Assembly (NCBI RefSeq): GCF_002024165.1
Contig: NZ_MWQN01000001.1
Location: 3,947,365-4,011,364, forward strand
DNA length: 64,000 nucleotides
Source: Embleya scabrispora
GTDB taxonomy: Bacteria; Actinomycetota; Actinomycetes; Streptomycetales; Streptomycetaceae
Reading direction: 5' to 3'
Positions 1 to 7,781 of the stretch are shown in pieces. A program made the translations under genes and the position numbers. The notes beneath the pieces were generated by a model. That model did no database searches and was not told the origin of the DNA. It was given only the letters and a program-made list of their open reading frames with translations. Position 1 is the first letter of the stretch; every line of letters begins with the position of its first letter.

Positions 1-119
1 GCGCTGAGCCCGCACCGGACGTGGGATCCTGTACGACCGGCCGCCGCGCCACGTCGACACCGCGCACCTCGGCGGTCGGTGGGTGGACCCGGGCAGACAT
101 CGGAAAGAAGGGCGCGTCC

Positions 120-1028
120 ATGACCGAGCAGACCCAGCAGCCTCTCGACGGCACCGACGCCGGCGACGCGTCGACGGGCGCCGGCCAGTACGTGCTCACG
201 CTGTCCTGTCCGGACAAGCGCGGCATCGTGCACGCGGTGGCCAGCTTCCTGATGATGACCGGCTGCAACATCGTGGACAGCCAGCAGTTCGGCGACCGCG
301 ACACCGGGCTGTTCTTCATGCGCGTGCACTTCACCGCCGAACCGGGCGTCGAGTTGGACGCGCTGCGGGCGGGCTTCACGGCGGTCGGCGCGTCCTTCCA
401 CATGGACTGGCAGATCCACGACGGGGACGCGCGGATGCGCGTGTTCGTGATGGTCAGCAAGTTCGGGCACTGCCTCAACGACCTGCTGTTCCGGAGCAGT
501 ATCGGCGCGCTGCCGATCGAGATCGTCGGCGTGGTGTCCAACCACCGCGACTTCGAGGAGTTGTCCCGCTCGTACGGGGTGCCCTTCCACCACATCCCGG
601 TCACCCGCGAGACCAAGCCCGAGGCGGAGGCGCGGCTGCTCGCGCTGGTGCACGAGCACGACGTGGAACTGGTGGTGCTGGCGCGCTACATGCAGGTCCT
701 GTCCAACGACCTGTGCAAGCAGCTCGAGGGCCGCGCGATCAACATCCACCACTCGTTCCTGCCGAGCTTCAAGGGCGCGAAGCCGTATCACCAGGCGCAC
801 GCGCGCGGGGTGAAGCTGATCGGCGCGACCGCGCACTACGTCACCGGCGACCTGGACGAGGGCCCGATCATCGAGCAGGAGGTCGAGCGGGTGGACCACG
901 CGGTCACCCCGGCGGGGCTGGTCGCGGTCGGTCGGGACGTGGAGTGTCAGGCGCTGGCGCGCGCGGTCAAGTGGCACTCGGAGCGGCGCGTGTTGCTCAA
1001 CGGGACCCGCACGGTCGTCTTCACCTGA
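120..1028 (+). CDS. purU: Formyltetrahydrofolate deformylase
   Basis: Hydrolyses 10-formyl-THF to THF and formate in the cytosol, balancing one-carbon pools and feeding formate-dependent purine synthesis. The 302-residue product has an N-terminal ACT domain (about 24-95, starting YVLTLSCPDKRGIVHAV) and a formyltransferase domain with the catalytic region INIHHSFLPSF (about 207-217) and HYVTGDLDEGPII (about 239-251). The length is normal for PurU. The ATG at 120 is chosen over an upstream in-frame ATG at 21 because a GAAAGAAGG ribosome site sits just before it and the extra N-terminal residues look non-coding. It stands alone; the next gene is convergent. Family assignment is firm. Confidence 0.93.
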   Translation: MTEQTQQPLDGTDAGDASTGAGQYVLTLSCPDKRGIVHAVASFLMMTGCNIVDSQQFGDRDTGLFFMRVHFTAEPGVELDALRAGFTAVGASFHMDWQIHDGDARMRVFVMVSKFGHCLNDLLFRSSIGALPIEIVGVVSNHRDFEELSRSYGVPFHHIPVTRETKPEAEARLLALVHEHDVELVVLARYMQVLSNDLCKQLEGRAINIHHSFLPSFKGAKPYHQAHARGVKLIGATAHYVTGDLDEGPIIEQEVERVDHAVTPAGLVAVGRDVECQALARAVKWHSERRVLLNGTRTVVFT

Positions 1029-1049
1029 CCCCGCCCGCCCCGGGGCGGT

Positions 1050-1268
1050 TCACCTGACGCTGAGGACGAACGCCGCCGAGCCGACCAGGGCCGCGGCGGC
1101 GCCGGCGATCCACCCGGCCCGGGCGGGTCGGGGGAACTCGGTGCGCTCCAAGGGTCCGTCGCCGTCGAAGTCGCGGACCACCGGAGGCACCCGCTGCCGA
1201 TGCCGATCGCGCCCGAACACGACACAGGCGACGGCGGTGATCCACGCGGCTACCCCGACGACGAACAT
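1050..1268 (-). CDS. Small membrane protein, unknown
   Basis: A 72-residue protein with two predicted membrane segments, one starting at the N-terminus (FVVGVAAWITAVACVVFG) and one near the C-terminus (AGWIAGAAAALVGSAAFVL), joined by a charged hydrophilic loop rich in Arg, Asp and Pro. It lies convergent to purU, its stop 22 bp from the purU stop. I do not recognise the family. The amphipathic layout with a polar loop between two hydrophobic helices is hard to get by chance in antisense GC-rich DNA, which is the main support. The start at 1268 has no strong ribosome site. Confidence 0.5.
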   Translation of the reverse strand: MFVVGVAAWITAVACVVFGRDRHRQRVPPVVRDFDGDGPLERTEFPRPARAGWIAGAAAALVGSAAFVLSVR

Positions 1269-1396
1269 GCATCGGGAATGTACGCCCGCCCGGGGCGGGT
1301 GTCACAGCGGCGCGCGGTGTGTCCCGGGGGCGTGCGCGGGGCTCGCCGCCCACGCCGGAAAACCCTTTGCGGGGTGCGGCGTTGCCGTGGCTTGAT

Positions 1397-1543
1397 GGAG
1401 GCCGAGCCAACGACGGGGCCTCCGTGTGTCCTGTCCCGTAGGGAGAGGAGCGAGCCGGTGCGGTTCCGTGACTTCGGCCGACGCCCCGCCAGGGGCGCCT
1501 CGGCCCGCCGCGTGTAACCCCTGCTTCGTTCCCGCTCCGCGGG
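1397..1543 (+). other. Hairpin-rich leader upstream of rtcB
   Basis: The 425 bases between 1268 and rtcB hold no convincing gene but a run of hairpins: GGAGGCC/GGCCTCC (1397-1403 with 1417-1423), TCCC/GGGA (1434-1437 with 1441-1444), a long stem with arms 1476-1487 and 1492-1505 broken only by a two-base bulge at 1498-1499 (GCCA loop), and CCCGC/GCGGG (1531-1535 with 1539-1543). Such density suggests a structured 5' leader or small RNA. Because RtcB acts on RNA ends it could be regulatory or a substrate, but that is inference. Confidence 0.35.
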
Positions 1544-1693
1544 TCCCGCAGTCGCCAACCCTGCGGTCCCCGCCACCGGCTGCCCCGTGGCGCACCCGGG
1601 CCCACTACCCGGCGTGCGCCGGGGCGGCCACCCGAGACTTCGAGCCGCCGTGCTCACGTTCGACCACCATCCACTCAGGAGAGTGACCCACCC

Positions 1694-2887
1694 ATGTCGT
1701 ACACCGAGGTCCCCGGCACCCGGGTACCGATTCGCATGTGGACCGACCCGGCCGCGGTCGAGAGCCAGGCCATGGAGCAGCTCCGCAACATCACCACCCT
1801 GCCGTGGCTGCACGGCCTCGCCGTGATGCCCGACGTGCACTACGGCCGCGGCGCCACGGTCGGCTCGGTCATCGCCATGCGCGACGCCGTCTGCCCGGCA
1901 GCGGTCGGCGTGGACATCGGCTGCGGGATGAGCGCGGTGAAGACCTCGCTCACCGCCGCCGACCTGCCCGACGACCTGTCCCGGGTGCGGTCCGAGATCG
2001 AGCGGGCCATTCCGGTCGGGATGGGGATGCACGGCGAGGAGGTTGACCCGAGCAGGCTGTACGGCCTCGGGTCGGCCGGCTGGGCCGACTTCTGGGGGCG
2101 CTTCGACGACGTCGCGGACGCGGTGAAGTTCCGTCGGGACCGGGCCGCGAAGCAGATGGGCTCGCTTGGCGGAGGAAACCACTTTGTAGAGCTTTGTGTC
2201 GATACATCCGATTCTGTATGGCTCATGCTGCACTCGGGCTCGCGCAACATCGGCAAGGAACTGGCCGACCACCACATGTCGGTGGCCAGGTCGCTGCCGC
2301 ACAACCAGGGCATCGTCGACCGCGACCTCGCGGTGTTCGTGAGCGACACCCCGGAGATGGCGGCGTACCGCTCCGACCTGTACTGGGCGCAGGAGTACGC
2401 GGCGCGGAACCGGGCGATCATGATGGCCCTGTACCAGGAGGTGATCCGGCGCGAGTTCCGCAAGGCGCGGGTGACCTTCGAGGAGACGATCAGCTGCCAC
2501 CACAACTACGTCTCGGAGGAGACGTACGACGGGGTGGACCTGCTGGTGACCCGTAAGGGCGCGATCCGCGCGGGGGCCGGCGACCTCGGCATCATCCCGG
2601 GGTCGATGGGCACGCGCTCCTACATCGTCCGCGGTCTGGGCAACGAGGCCGCGTTCAACTCCGCGTCGCACGGCGCCGGTCGCCGGATGAGCCGCAACGC
2701 GGCCAAGAAGCGGTTCACCGTCGCCGACCTCGCCGCGCAGACCGAGGGCGTCGAGTGCCGCAAGGACTCCGGCGTCGTGGACGAGATCCCGGGCGCGTAC
2801 AAGAAGATCGAGCATGTCATGCGGCAGCAGCAGGATCTGGTCGAGGTGGTCGCGGAACTGCGTCAGGTGGTCTGCGTCAAGGGCTGA
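1694..2887 (+). CDS. rtcB: RtcB-family RNA ligase
   Basis: GTP- and Mn-dependent ligase joining RNA 2',3'-cyclic phosphate or 3'-phosphate ends to 5'-OH ends. The 397-residue product carries the RtcB signature blocks in order: MPDVHYGRGATVGS (about 44-57), VGVDIGCGM with the metal-binding Cys, GSLGGGNHFVEL, HSGSRNIG, CHHNY, RKGAIRAGAGDLGIIPGSMG and SHGAGRRMSR with the histidine that takes GMP. All metal and guanylation residues look intact. An AGGAGAG ribosome site lies upstream of ATG 1694. No archease gene is adjacent. Bases 2171-2220 are only about 44% GC and use rare codons (TTT, GTA, CTT, TGT, ACA) inside an otherwise very GC-rich gene. Confidence 0.93.
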   Translation: MSYTEVPGTRVPIRMWTDPAAVESQAMEQLRNITTLPWLHGLAVMPDVHYGRGATVGSVIAMRDAVCPAAVGVDIGCGMSAVKTSLTAADLPDDLSRVRSEIERAIPVGMGMHGEEVDPSRLYGLGSAGWADFWGRFDDVADAVKFRRDRAAKQMGSLGGGNHFVELCVDTSDSVWLMLHSGSRNIGKELADHHMSVARSLPHNQGIVDRDLAVFVSDTPEMAAYRSDLYWAQEYAARNRAIMMALYQEVIRREFRKARVTFEETISCHHNYVSEETYDGVDLLVTRKGAIRAGAGDLGIIPGSMGTRSYIVRGLGNEAAFNSASHGAGRRMSRNAAKKRFTVADLAAQTEGVECRKDSGVVDEIPGAYKKIEHVMRQQQDLVEVVAELRQVVCVKG

Positions 2888-2931
2888 GACCCGGGTCCGC
2901 CGCCGTGAGGTGAGAGACGGAGCGCGAGACG

Positions 2932-2967
2932 GCCGAAGGCCCGCCCGGGATCGGGCGGGCCTTCGGC
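2932..2967. terminator. Bidirectional terminator after rtcB
   Basis: Perfect 15-bp stem (2932-2946 pairs with 2953-2967) with a six-base GGGATC loop, placed between the converging rtcB and DUF1772 genes. Confidence 0.85.
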
Positions 2968-2982
2968 GTGCGGCGGATGGGC

Positions 2983-3522
2983 TCAGGTGGTGCGGGTGGT
3001 GCGGGCGAAGAGGTGGGTGGCTCTGGTGAGGGTGGCCAGGGCGGCGGTGGTGAACAAGGTGCGGGCTATGTTCCAGGCTATCCAGGTGTTTTCGACGTCT
3101 TCGCGGAGCTTGGCCGGGTCGGCGATCTTCGCGGGGTCGCCGGCGTCGTCGATCTTGTTGTTGAGCGGGATGTTGCCGCCCATGGTGATCAGCATGCCGA
3201 CGAAGGCCAGGGCGACGCCGGCGATGATCCAGCGGGCGGCCTCGGGGGTGCCGAGCTTTCGGGTCCGCACGATGGAGACGACGCCCAGGACCGGGGCGCC
3301 GAAGAAGCAGGAGAAGAAGACCGGGTTCTCGATGCTCCTGTTGACCTGCTGGAGGAAGTCGATGAAGGTGCGGTCGTCGACGTGGGCCAGGCCCGGCATG
3401 ATCGCGACCGCGAAGCAGAAGTAGACGCCGGCGACGAGGCCGGTGGTGACCAGGGTCGCGCCCAGCACGATGGCGGCGGTGCGGGTCGATGGTGTGGACG
3501 AGTGCGTGGATGGCCGAGTCAT
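2983..3522 (-). CDS. DUF1772-family membrane protein
   Basis: A 179-residue integral membrane protein with about four hydrophobic segments: near 16-38, 70-87, 96-113 and at the C-terminus (TLFTTAALATLTRATHL). The N-terminal half with VYFCFAVAIMPGL and a DRTFIDFLQQVN stretch matches the DUF1772 (anthrone-oxygenase-like) family, members of which are often uncharacterised. The start MTRPSTHSS at 3522 follows a plausible ribosome site (ACCCCGG region is weak). It is the last gene of a three-gene minus-strand set with a DUF1772 paralogue and an NmrA-like reductase, suggesting a shared redox-related role. Function unknown. Confidence 0.75.
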   Translation of the reverse strand: MTRPSTHSSTPSTRTAAIVLGATLVTTGLVAGVYFCFAVAIMPGLAHVDDRTFIDFLQQVNRSIENPVFFSCFFGAPVLGVVSIVRTRKLGTPEAARWIIAGVALAFVGMLITMGGNIPLNNKIDDAGDPAKIADPAKLREDVENTWIAWNIARTLFTTAALATLTRATHLFARTTRTT

Positions 3523-3560
3523 GCCGGGGTCCCCGTTTTCGGATGGGCGGTGTCGAGAGG

Positions 3561-4040
3561 TCAGCGGGTGAGGGACAGGATCAGACAGACCGCGGCGGCG
3601 ATGCCGCCCAGTGCGCGCAGGTGGTTCGCCCGGGTCCACTCGGTCGAGAACGTGGCCCAAAGGCGCTCCTCCGCCCGCGAGTTCGGCTCGACCCGGTCCA
3701 GCGCGTCGTTGCGCGGCACGTGGTAGCCGGCGGTCAGCCCGAGCGGGCCGATCAGGTAGCACAGCGCGCCGGCGATCAGGTAGCCGGAGTACGCCCCGTC
3801 CCAGGAGACGAGCGCGGTCACGCCCAGACCCGCGCAGAGCAGGGAGGTGCCCAGCAGGCCGATCATCAGGGGCGGCTTCGGGGCCTCGACGTTGAGCGCA
3901 CGCATGGCCGCGGCCCCCTGGTTCGCCGGGAGCCGGCCCAGACCGGCCATCACGAAGGAGGAGAAGCCGTAGAAGACTCCGCCCATCGTGGCGCAGCCGA
4001 CGGCCGTGACCAGGGTCAGGACGAACAGGGGGCCGCTCAT
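3561..4040 (-). CDS. DUF1772-family membrane protein, second copy
   Basis: A 159-residue membrane protein distantly related to its downstream neighbour. It has four hydrophobic segments (about 5-25, 58-78, 86-105, 138-156) and the DUF1772-like motif VFYGFSSFVMAGLGRLP near the N-terminus, followed by QGAAAMRALNVEA. The stop is 38 bp from the next start, and its own start is 2 bp from the stop of the NmrA-like gene, so the three are very likely co-transcribed. The C-terminal half carries an Arg/Glu-rich loop before the last helix, typical of the family. No catalytic residues can be assigned. Confidence 0.75.
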   Translation of the reverse strand: MSGPLFVLTLVTAVGCATMGGVFYGFSSFVMAGLGRLPANQGAAAMRALNVEAPKPPLMIGLLGTSLLCAGLGVTALVSWDGAYSGYLIAGALCYLIGPLGLTAGYHVPRNDALDRVEPNSRAEERLWATFSTEWTRANHLRALGGIAAAVCLILSLTR

Positions 4041-4042
4041 GG

Positions 4043-4906
4043 TCACACCTTCCAGACACCGCGGGCGGCGGCGTCGCGCACGTAGTCGGAGAAGTCGCGG
4101 GGGTCGCGGCCGAGCGCGCGGCGCACCCCGTCGGCGACGTGCGCGTTGCGTCCGTCGAGGACCTCGCCGAACAGGAAGGCGAGGAGGTCGACGACCTCGG
4201 CGGGAACCCCGTGCTCGGTCAGCGCCGCGCAGTACGCCTCCAGGGGCACCTGGACATAGCCGATCTCGCGGCCGGACGCGCGGGCGATCTCGGCCACCGC
4301 GTCGGCGAAGGTCAGCAGTCGCGGCCCGGTCACCTCGTACACCTGCCCGGTGTGCCCGTCCTCGGTGAGCGCGGCGACCGCGACGTCGGCGATGTCCTCC
4401 ACGTCGATGAACGGCTCGCCCACCGCTCCCACGGGCAGCGCCAACTCGCCCTCCAGGAGCGGGCCGAGGAACTCGCCCTCGTCGAAGTTCTGGGCGAAGA
4501 AGGAGGCCCGCACGACGGTCCAGTGGGCGCCGGAGGCACGCACCCGGGCCTCGGCGTCCTGCGCCTCGGGCTCGCCCCGGCCGGACAGCAGGACCAGGTG
4601 CCGCACGCCGCTTTCGGCCGCGAGGTCGGCGAACGCGCCGACCGTGTCCGCGCCGCCGGGGGTGGCGATGTCCGGCTGGTAGGAGATGTACACCTTCTCG
4701 ACGTCGCGCAGCGCCGGGGCCCACGTGGTGCGGTCGGTCCAGTCGAAGGGGATCGGCGCGGAGCGCGAACCGAGGCGGACCGTGCGGCCCCGCTCGATCA
4801 GTTTGGCGGCGATCCGGCGGCCGGTCTTGCCGGTTCCGCCCACCACCAGCGTGGTGGTGTAGTCGGTGCCGGCGGTGTTCGCGAGGTGCTGCTCGTTCGT
4901 CGTCAT
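4043..4906 (-). CDS. NmrA-like NAD(P)-binding reductase
   Basis: A 287-residue atypical short-chain dehydrogenase. After about 16 residues it shows the Rossmann motif VVGGTGKTGRRIAAKL, then PFDWTDRTTW, VEKVYISYQPD and LVLLSGRGE, as in NmrA/azoreductase-like redox sensors. A catalytic Tyr-x3-Lys is not evident, which fits NmrA-type proteins that sense or use NAD(P). The ATG at 4906 is used instead of an upstream in-frame ATG because the first residues of the longer version look non-coding. It heads an operon with the two DUF1772 genes and is divergent from an AraC regulator 91 bp away, the likely regulator of the set. Confidence 0.85.
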   Translation of the reverse strand: MTTNEQHLANTAGTDYTTTLVVGGTGKTGRRIAAKLIERGRTVRLGSRSAPIPFDWTDRTTWAPALRDVEKVYISYQPDIATPGGADTVGAFADLAAESGVRHLVLLSGRGEPEAQDAEARVRASGAHWTVVRASFFAQNFDEGEFLGPLLEGELALPVGAVGEPFIDVEDIADVAVAALTEDGHTGQVYEVTGPRLLTFADAVAEIARASGREIGYVQVPLEAYCAALTEHGVPAEVVDLLAFLFGEVLDGRNAHVADGVRRALGRDPRDFSDYVRDAAARGVWKV

Positions 4907-4997
4907 GGCTCTATTCAAGGGCCTTGCGGTGAGAGTGAACATCGCTGAAGCGCCCAATAACATGTTTGATCGTCTCGATCTTCGCTAGGATTCGGGC

Positions 4998-6023
4998 ATG
5001 GATGCTCTCGCGAGCCTGCTCAACGGACCCCGGGCGCAGGGCGCCTTCCTGCTGCGTTCGATGCTCACCGCGCCGTGGTCCATGCGCATCCACGACGAGG
5101 CGCCGCTGACCGTCGTGGCGGTGGTGCGCGGCCACGCGTGGATCGCGCTGGACCGCGGCGAGTCGCAGCGACTGACCGCCGGCGACGTGGCGATCGTGCG
5201 CGGGCCCGACCACTACCGGGTCTCCGACGAGCCGGACACACAGCCGCAGATCATCATCCATCCCGGCCAGCGCTGCACCACCCCCGAGGGGCGGGACCTG
5301 GCCAAGGAGATGGCGCTCGGCGTGCGTACATGGGGCAACAACGCCGACGCCGAGACGATCATGCTGACCGGGACCTACCAACTGGCCGGCGAGGTCAGCC
5401 GTTCGCTCCTGGAGGCGCTGCCCGCCCTGGCGGTGATCCGGGCGGACGACGTGGACTGCCCGGTGATCCCGCTCCTGGCCACCGAGATCGTCAAGGACGA
5501 GGCGGGCCAGGAGGCGGTCCTGGACCGGCTCCTCGACCTGCTGCTGATCGCGATGTTGCGCTCGTGGTTCGCCCGTTCCGGGACGGACGCGCCGGGCTGG
5601 TACCGCGGCTACCGCGACCCGGTGATCGGCCACGTGTTGTGCCTGATCTACAACAACCCCGAACAGCCTTGGACGGTCGCGTCGTTGGCCGCGTCGGCCG
5701 GAGTCTCCCGGGCCGCGCTGGCGCGGCGGTTCAGCGAACTGATCGGCGAGCCGCCGATGGCCTTCCTCACCGCCTGGCGGCTCTCGCTGGCCGCGGACCT
5801 GCTGTGTCAACCGGAGGCCACGGTCGGGGCGGTCGCGGAAAAGGTGGGCTACGGCGACGCGTTCGCGCTCAGCACCGCGTTCAAGCGGGTTCGGGGGATG
5901 AGCCCGCGCGAACACCGCACCCGGGCCCTGCGCCGCGAGGGGGTGGGCATCGACGGATCGCGCCACCAGCGGGCCGAGGAGGGGCGGGCCACCCCCGCCG
6001 ATCCGGCGTCGCCGCCCCGGTGA
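4998..6023 (+). CDS. AraC-family transcriptional regulator
   Basis: A 341-residue regulator. Residues about 1-200 form a cupin-type sensing domain (Cupin_6 style, with SMRIHDEAPLT, VVRGHAWIALD and IHPGQRC), and about 215-315 hold the double helix-turn-helix with TVASLAASAGVSRAALARRF and VAEKVGYGDAFALSTAFKR followed by GMSPREHR. The Arg/Pro-rich tail of about 30 residues is extra. A TAGGAT -10-like hexamer at 4986-4991 lies only seven bases before the ATG, so the message may be leaderless. It is divergent from the NmrA/DUF1772 operon and probably controls it; the ligand is unknown. Confidence 0.88.
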   Translation: MDALASLLNGPRAQGAFLLRSMLTAPWSMRIHDEAPLTVVAVVRGHAWIALDRGESQRLTAGDVAIVRGPDHYRVSDEPDTQPQIIIHPGQRCTTPEGRDLAKEMALGVRTWGNNADAETIMLTGTYQLAGEVSRSLLEALPALAVIRADDVDCPVIPLLATEIVKDEAGQEAVLDRLLDLLLIAMLRSWFARSGTDAPGWYRGYRDPVIGHVLCLIYNNPEQPWTVASLAASAGVSRAALARRFSELIGEPPMAFLTAWRLSLAADLLCQPEATVGAVAEKVGYGDAFALSTAFKRVRGMSPREHRTRALRREGVGIDGSRHQRAEEGRATPADPASPPR

Positions 6024-6213
6024 AGCGCGGCCGGAACAGCGCGCCGCCGCCCGACGCGGCCTCGGCGGACCGATACCGGGTCTGCGGCCCAGGCCCGACG
6101 GCGACCCGCGGCCCGTGCCTCCGATCGGGTGATCGGCTGATCAGGCTGGGCGGGTACGAACTCCGCTGTACAGGCACTCGTATCGCACATCGAACGAACC
6201 GAACGGCACGCGC

Positions 6214-6771
6214 GTGACGACTCGCATCACGGTCGCCGAGACCGAACGACTGGTCCTGACCCGGCCCCACCCCGACGACGCGGCGGCGGTTTTCGCCGTG
6301 CACGGTGATCCCGAGACCAACCGCTACAACCCGACGGGGCCGATGCCGTCGGCCGAGGCGGGCGTCGAGTTCCTCCGGACGATGATCGAGGACTGGGAGC
6401 GGGACGGGATCGGCTATTGCGCGGTCGCGCCACGCGAGCGCCCGGGCGAGGTGTTCGGCTTCGCCGGGACCCGGTTGACCCGGCGGCTGCGTCCCGACGG
6501 GGTCCCGGTGTTCAACCTCTACTACCGCTTCTCGCCGGTCGCGTGGGGTCGGGGCCTGGCCCGGGAGGCGGTCGACGTCACCGTGGCGCTGGCCCGGCGT
6601 ACGCTGCCGACGATGCCGATCTTCGCGCTGATCGACGCGGACAACGTGCCGTCGCCGGCCCTGGCCCGCCGGGTCGGTTTCCGCCCGAGCGACGCGTTCG
6701 TCGACGTGGAGGGCCGGGACGTGTACCTGCTGCCTCGTCAGGACTCGGTCGCGGAGACGGTCGACGCCTGA
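6214..6771 (+). CDS. GNAT N-acetyltransferase (RimJ/RimL type)
   Basis: A 185-residue acetyltransferase of the ribosomal-protein/small-molecule type (Acetyltransf_3). It begins with the usual ETERLVLTRPHPDDAAAVFAVHGDPETNRY, has the AcCoA-binding strand followed by SPVAWGRGLAREAV (about 108-121), and the late motif DADNVPSPALARRVGF. GTG at 6214 is the start. The 190 bp before it look empty. Its last 34 bases overlap the end of the convergent carboxymuconolactone-decarboxylase-like gene. The substrate cannot be told from sequence. Confidence 0.88.
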   Translation: MTTRITVAETERLVLTRPHPDDAAAVFAVHGDPETNRYNPTGPMPSAEAGVEFLRTMIEDWERDGIGYCAVAPRERPGEVFGFAGTRLTRRLRPDGVPVFNLYYRFSPVAWGRGLAREAVDVTVALARRTLPTMPIFALIDADNVPSPALARRVGFRPSDAFVDVEGRDVYLLPRQDSVAETVDA

Positions 6772-7610
6772 CCGGCGGCCCGCTCGGCGAACACCGTGCG
6801 GGCGACGGCGATGCCGTTGAGCGCGGCGGGGAAGCCGGCGTAGCCGACCATCTGGGTGATCGTCTCGACCACCTCCTCCTCGGTGCCCCCGACGTTGAGC
6901 AGACCGTGGATGTGCACCGCGAGTTGCGGCGCGACCGTGCCGAGCGCGGTGCACATCGCGACCGTGGCGAGTTCGCGGGTGCGCAGGTCCAGGCCGGTGC
7001 GCGAGTAGACGTCGCCGAAGGCGAACTCGATGACGTAGCGGCCCAGATCGGGGGCGATGTCCTCGAGCGAGGCGATCACCTGCTCGCCGGCGTGCCCGTC
7101 GATCTCGGTGAGCGCGGTCAACCCGCGCCGGTAGCGGTCGGCGGTGGCCTCGGCGGCGTCCGGCCCCTCGGTGGCGACCTCGGCCTCCTCGGACACGGTG
7201 TCCGGGTACGCCTCGAACACCTCGCGTGCCACGCCCAGTCCGTTGAGGGCTGCCGGGAAGCCGGCGTAGAGGCAGACGTGGATCAGCGTCTCCACGATCT
7301 CGCGCCGCGTGCAGCCGACGTTGAGCGCGCCGGCCAGGTGGAAGCGCAACTGCGGCGCCGCGTTGCCGAGCGCGGCAAGCCCGGCGACGGTGGCCAACTG
7401 CCGCTCGCGCAGCGTCAGTCCGGGCCGTGTGTAGACGTCCCCGTAGCCGAACTCGACGACGAACCGGGTCAGGTCCGGCGCGATCTCGGCGAAGCCGTCG
7501 AGCACCGTCGACTGCTCGGGGCCGGCGACCTGCCGAAGGACGGCCAGGCCGCGCTCGTAGCGGTCGTTCGGGCCGGCGAGGGTGGCGGTGGTGTTTCCCG
7601 TGCTGTTCAT
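6738..7610 (-). CDS. Tandem carboxymuconolactone decarboxylase-domain protein
   Basis: A 290-residue protein with two alkylhydroperoxidase/CMD domains (about 15-135 and 160-285). Each carries the same core: NAAPQLRFHLAGALNVGCTR and later YAGFPAALNGLGVA in the first, APQLAVHIHGLLNVGGTE and YAGFPAALNGIAVA in the second. The first repeat keeps one Cys (VGCTR) but neither has the paired CxxC of AhpD, so a peroxidase role is doubtful; the form resembles gamma-CMD/lactone-type proteins. ATG 7610 (MNSTGN) is preferred to a longer version starting at 7688. Its 3' end overlaps the convergent GNAT gene. A divergent promoter region separates it from the gene at 7782. Confidence 0.85.
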   Translation of the reverse strand: MNSTGNTTATLAGPNDRYERGLAVLRQVAGPEQSTVLDGFAEIAPDLTRFVVEFGYGDVYTRPGLTLRERQLATVAGLAALGNAAPQLRFHLAGALNVGCTRREIVETLIHVCLYAGFPAALNGLGVAREVFEAYPDTVSEEAEVATEGPDAAEATADRYRRGLTALTEIDGHAGEQVIASLEDIAPDLGRYVIEFAFGDVYSRTGLDLRTRELATVAMCTALGTVAPQLAVHIHGLLNVGGTEEEVVETITQMVGYAGFPAALNGIAVARTVFAERAAGQASTVSATES

Positions 7611-7781
7611 GATCGGGAGCCTACGAGTTGGAGTGAACTCAAAGTCAAGGCGCGCACATGTGTCCGGTTCAGGTGTCCGTGCCGACAATGCTCCGTGTCC
7701 GCGAGATGCCGTTTCGGCGGCAAACCATGATCCGGGTCACATGCGCCCGGACCTGTCGGTTGGCGCGGATATCTTGCTCCG

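Noticed and set aside
1381-1480. Degenerate tRNA upstream of rtcB
   Set aside because: A D-arm-like GGCT/AGCC element is visible, but no matching acceptor stem or T-loop consensus follows.
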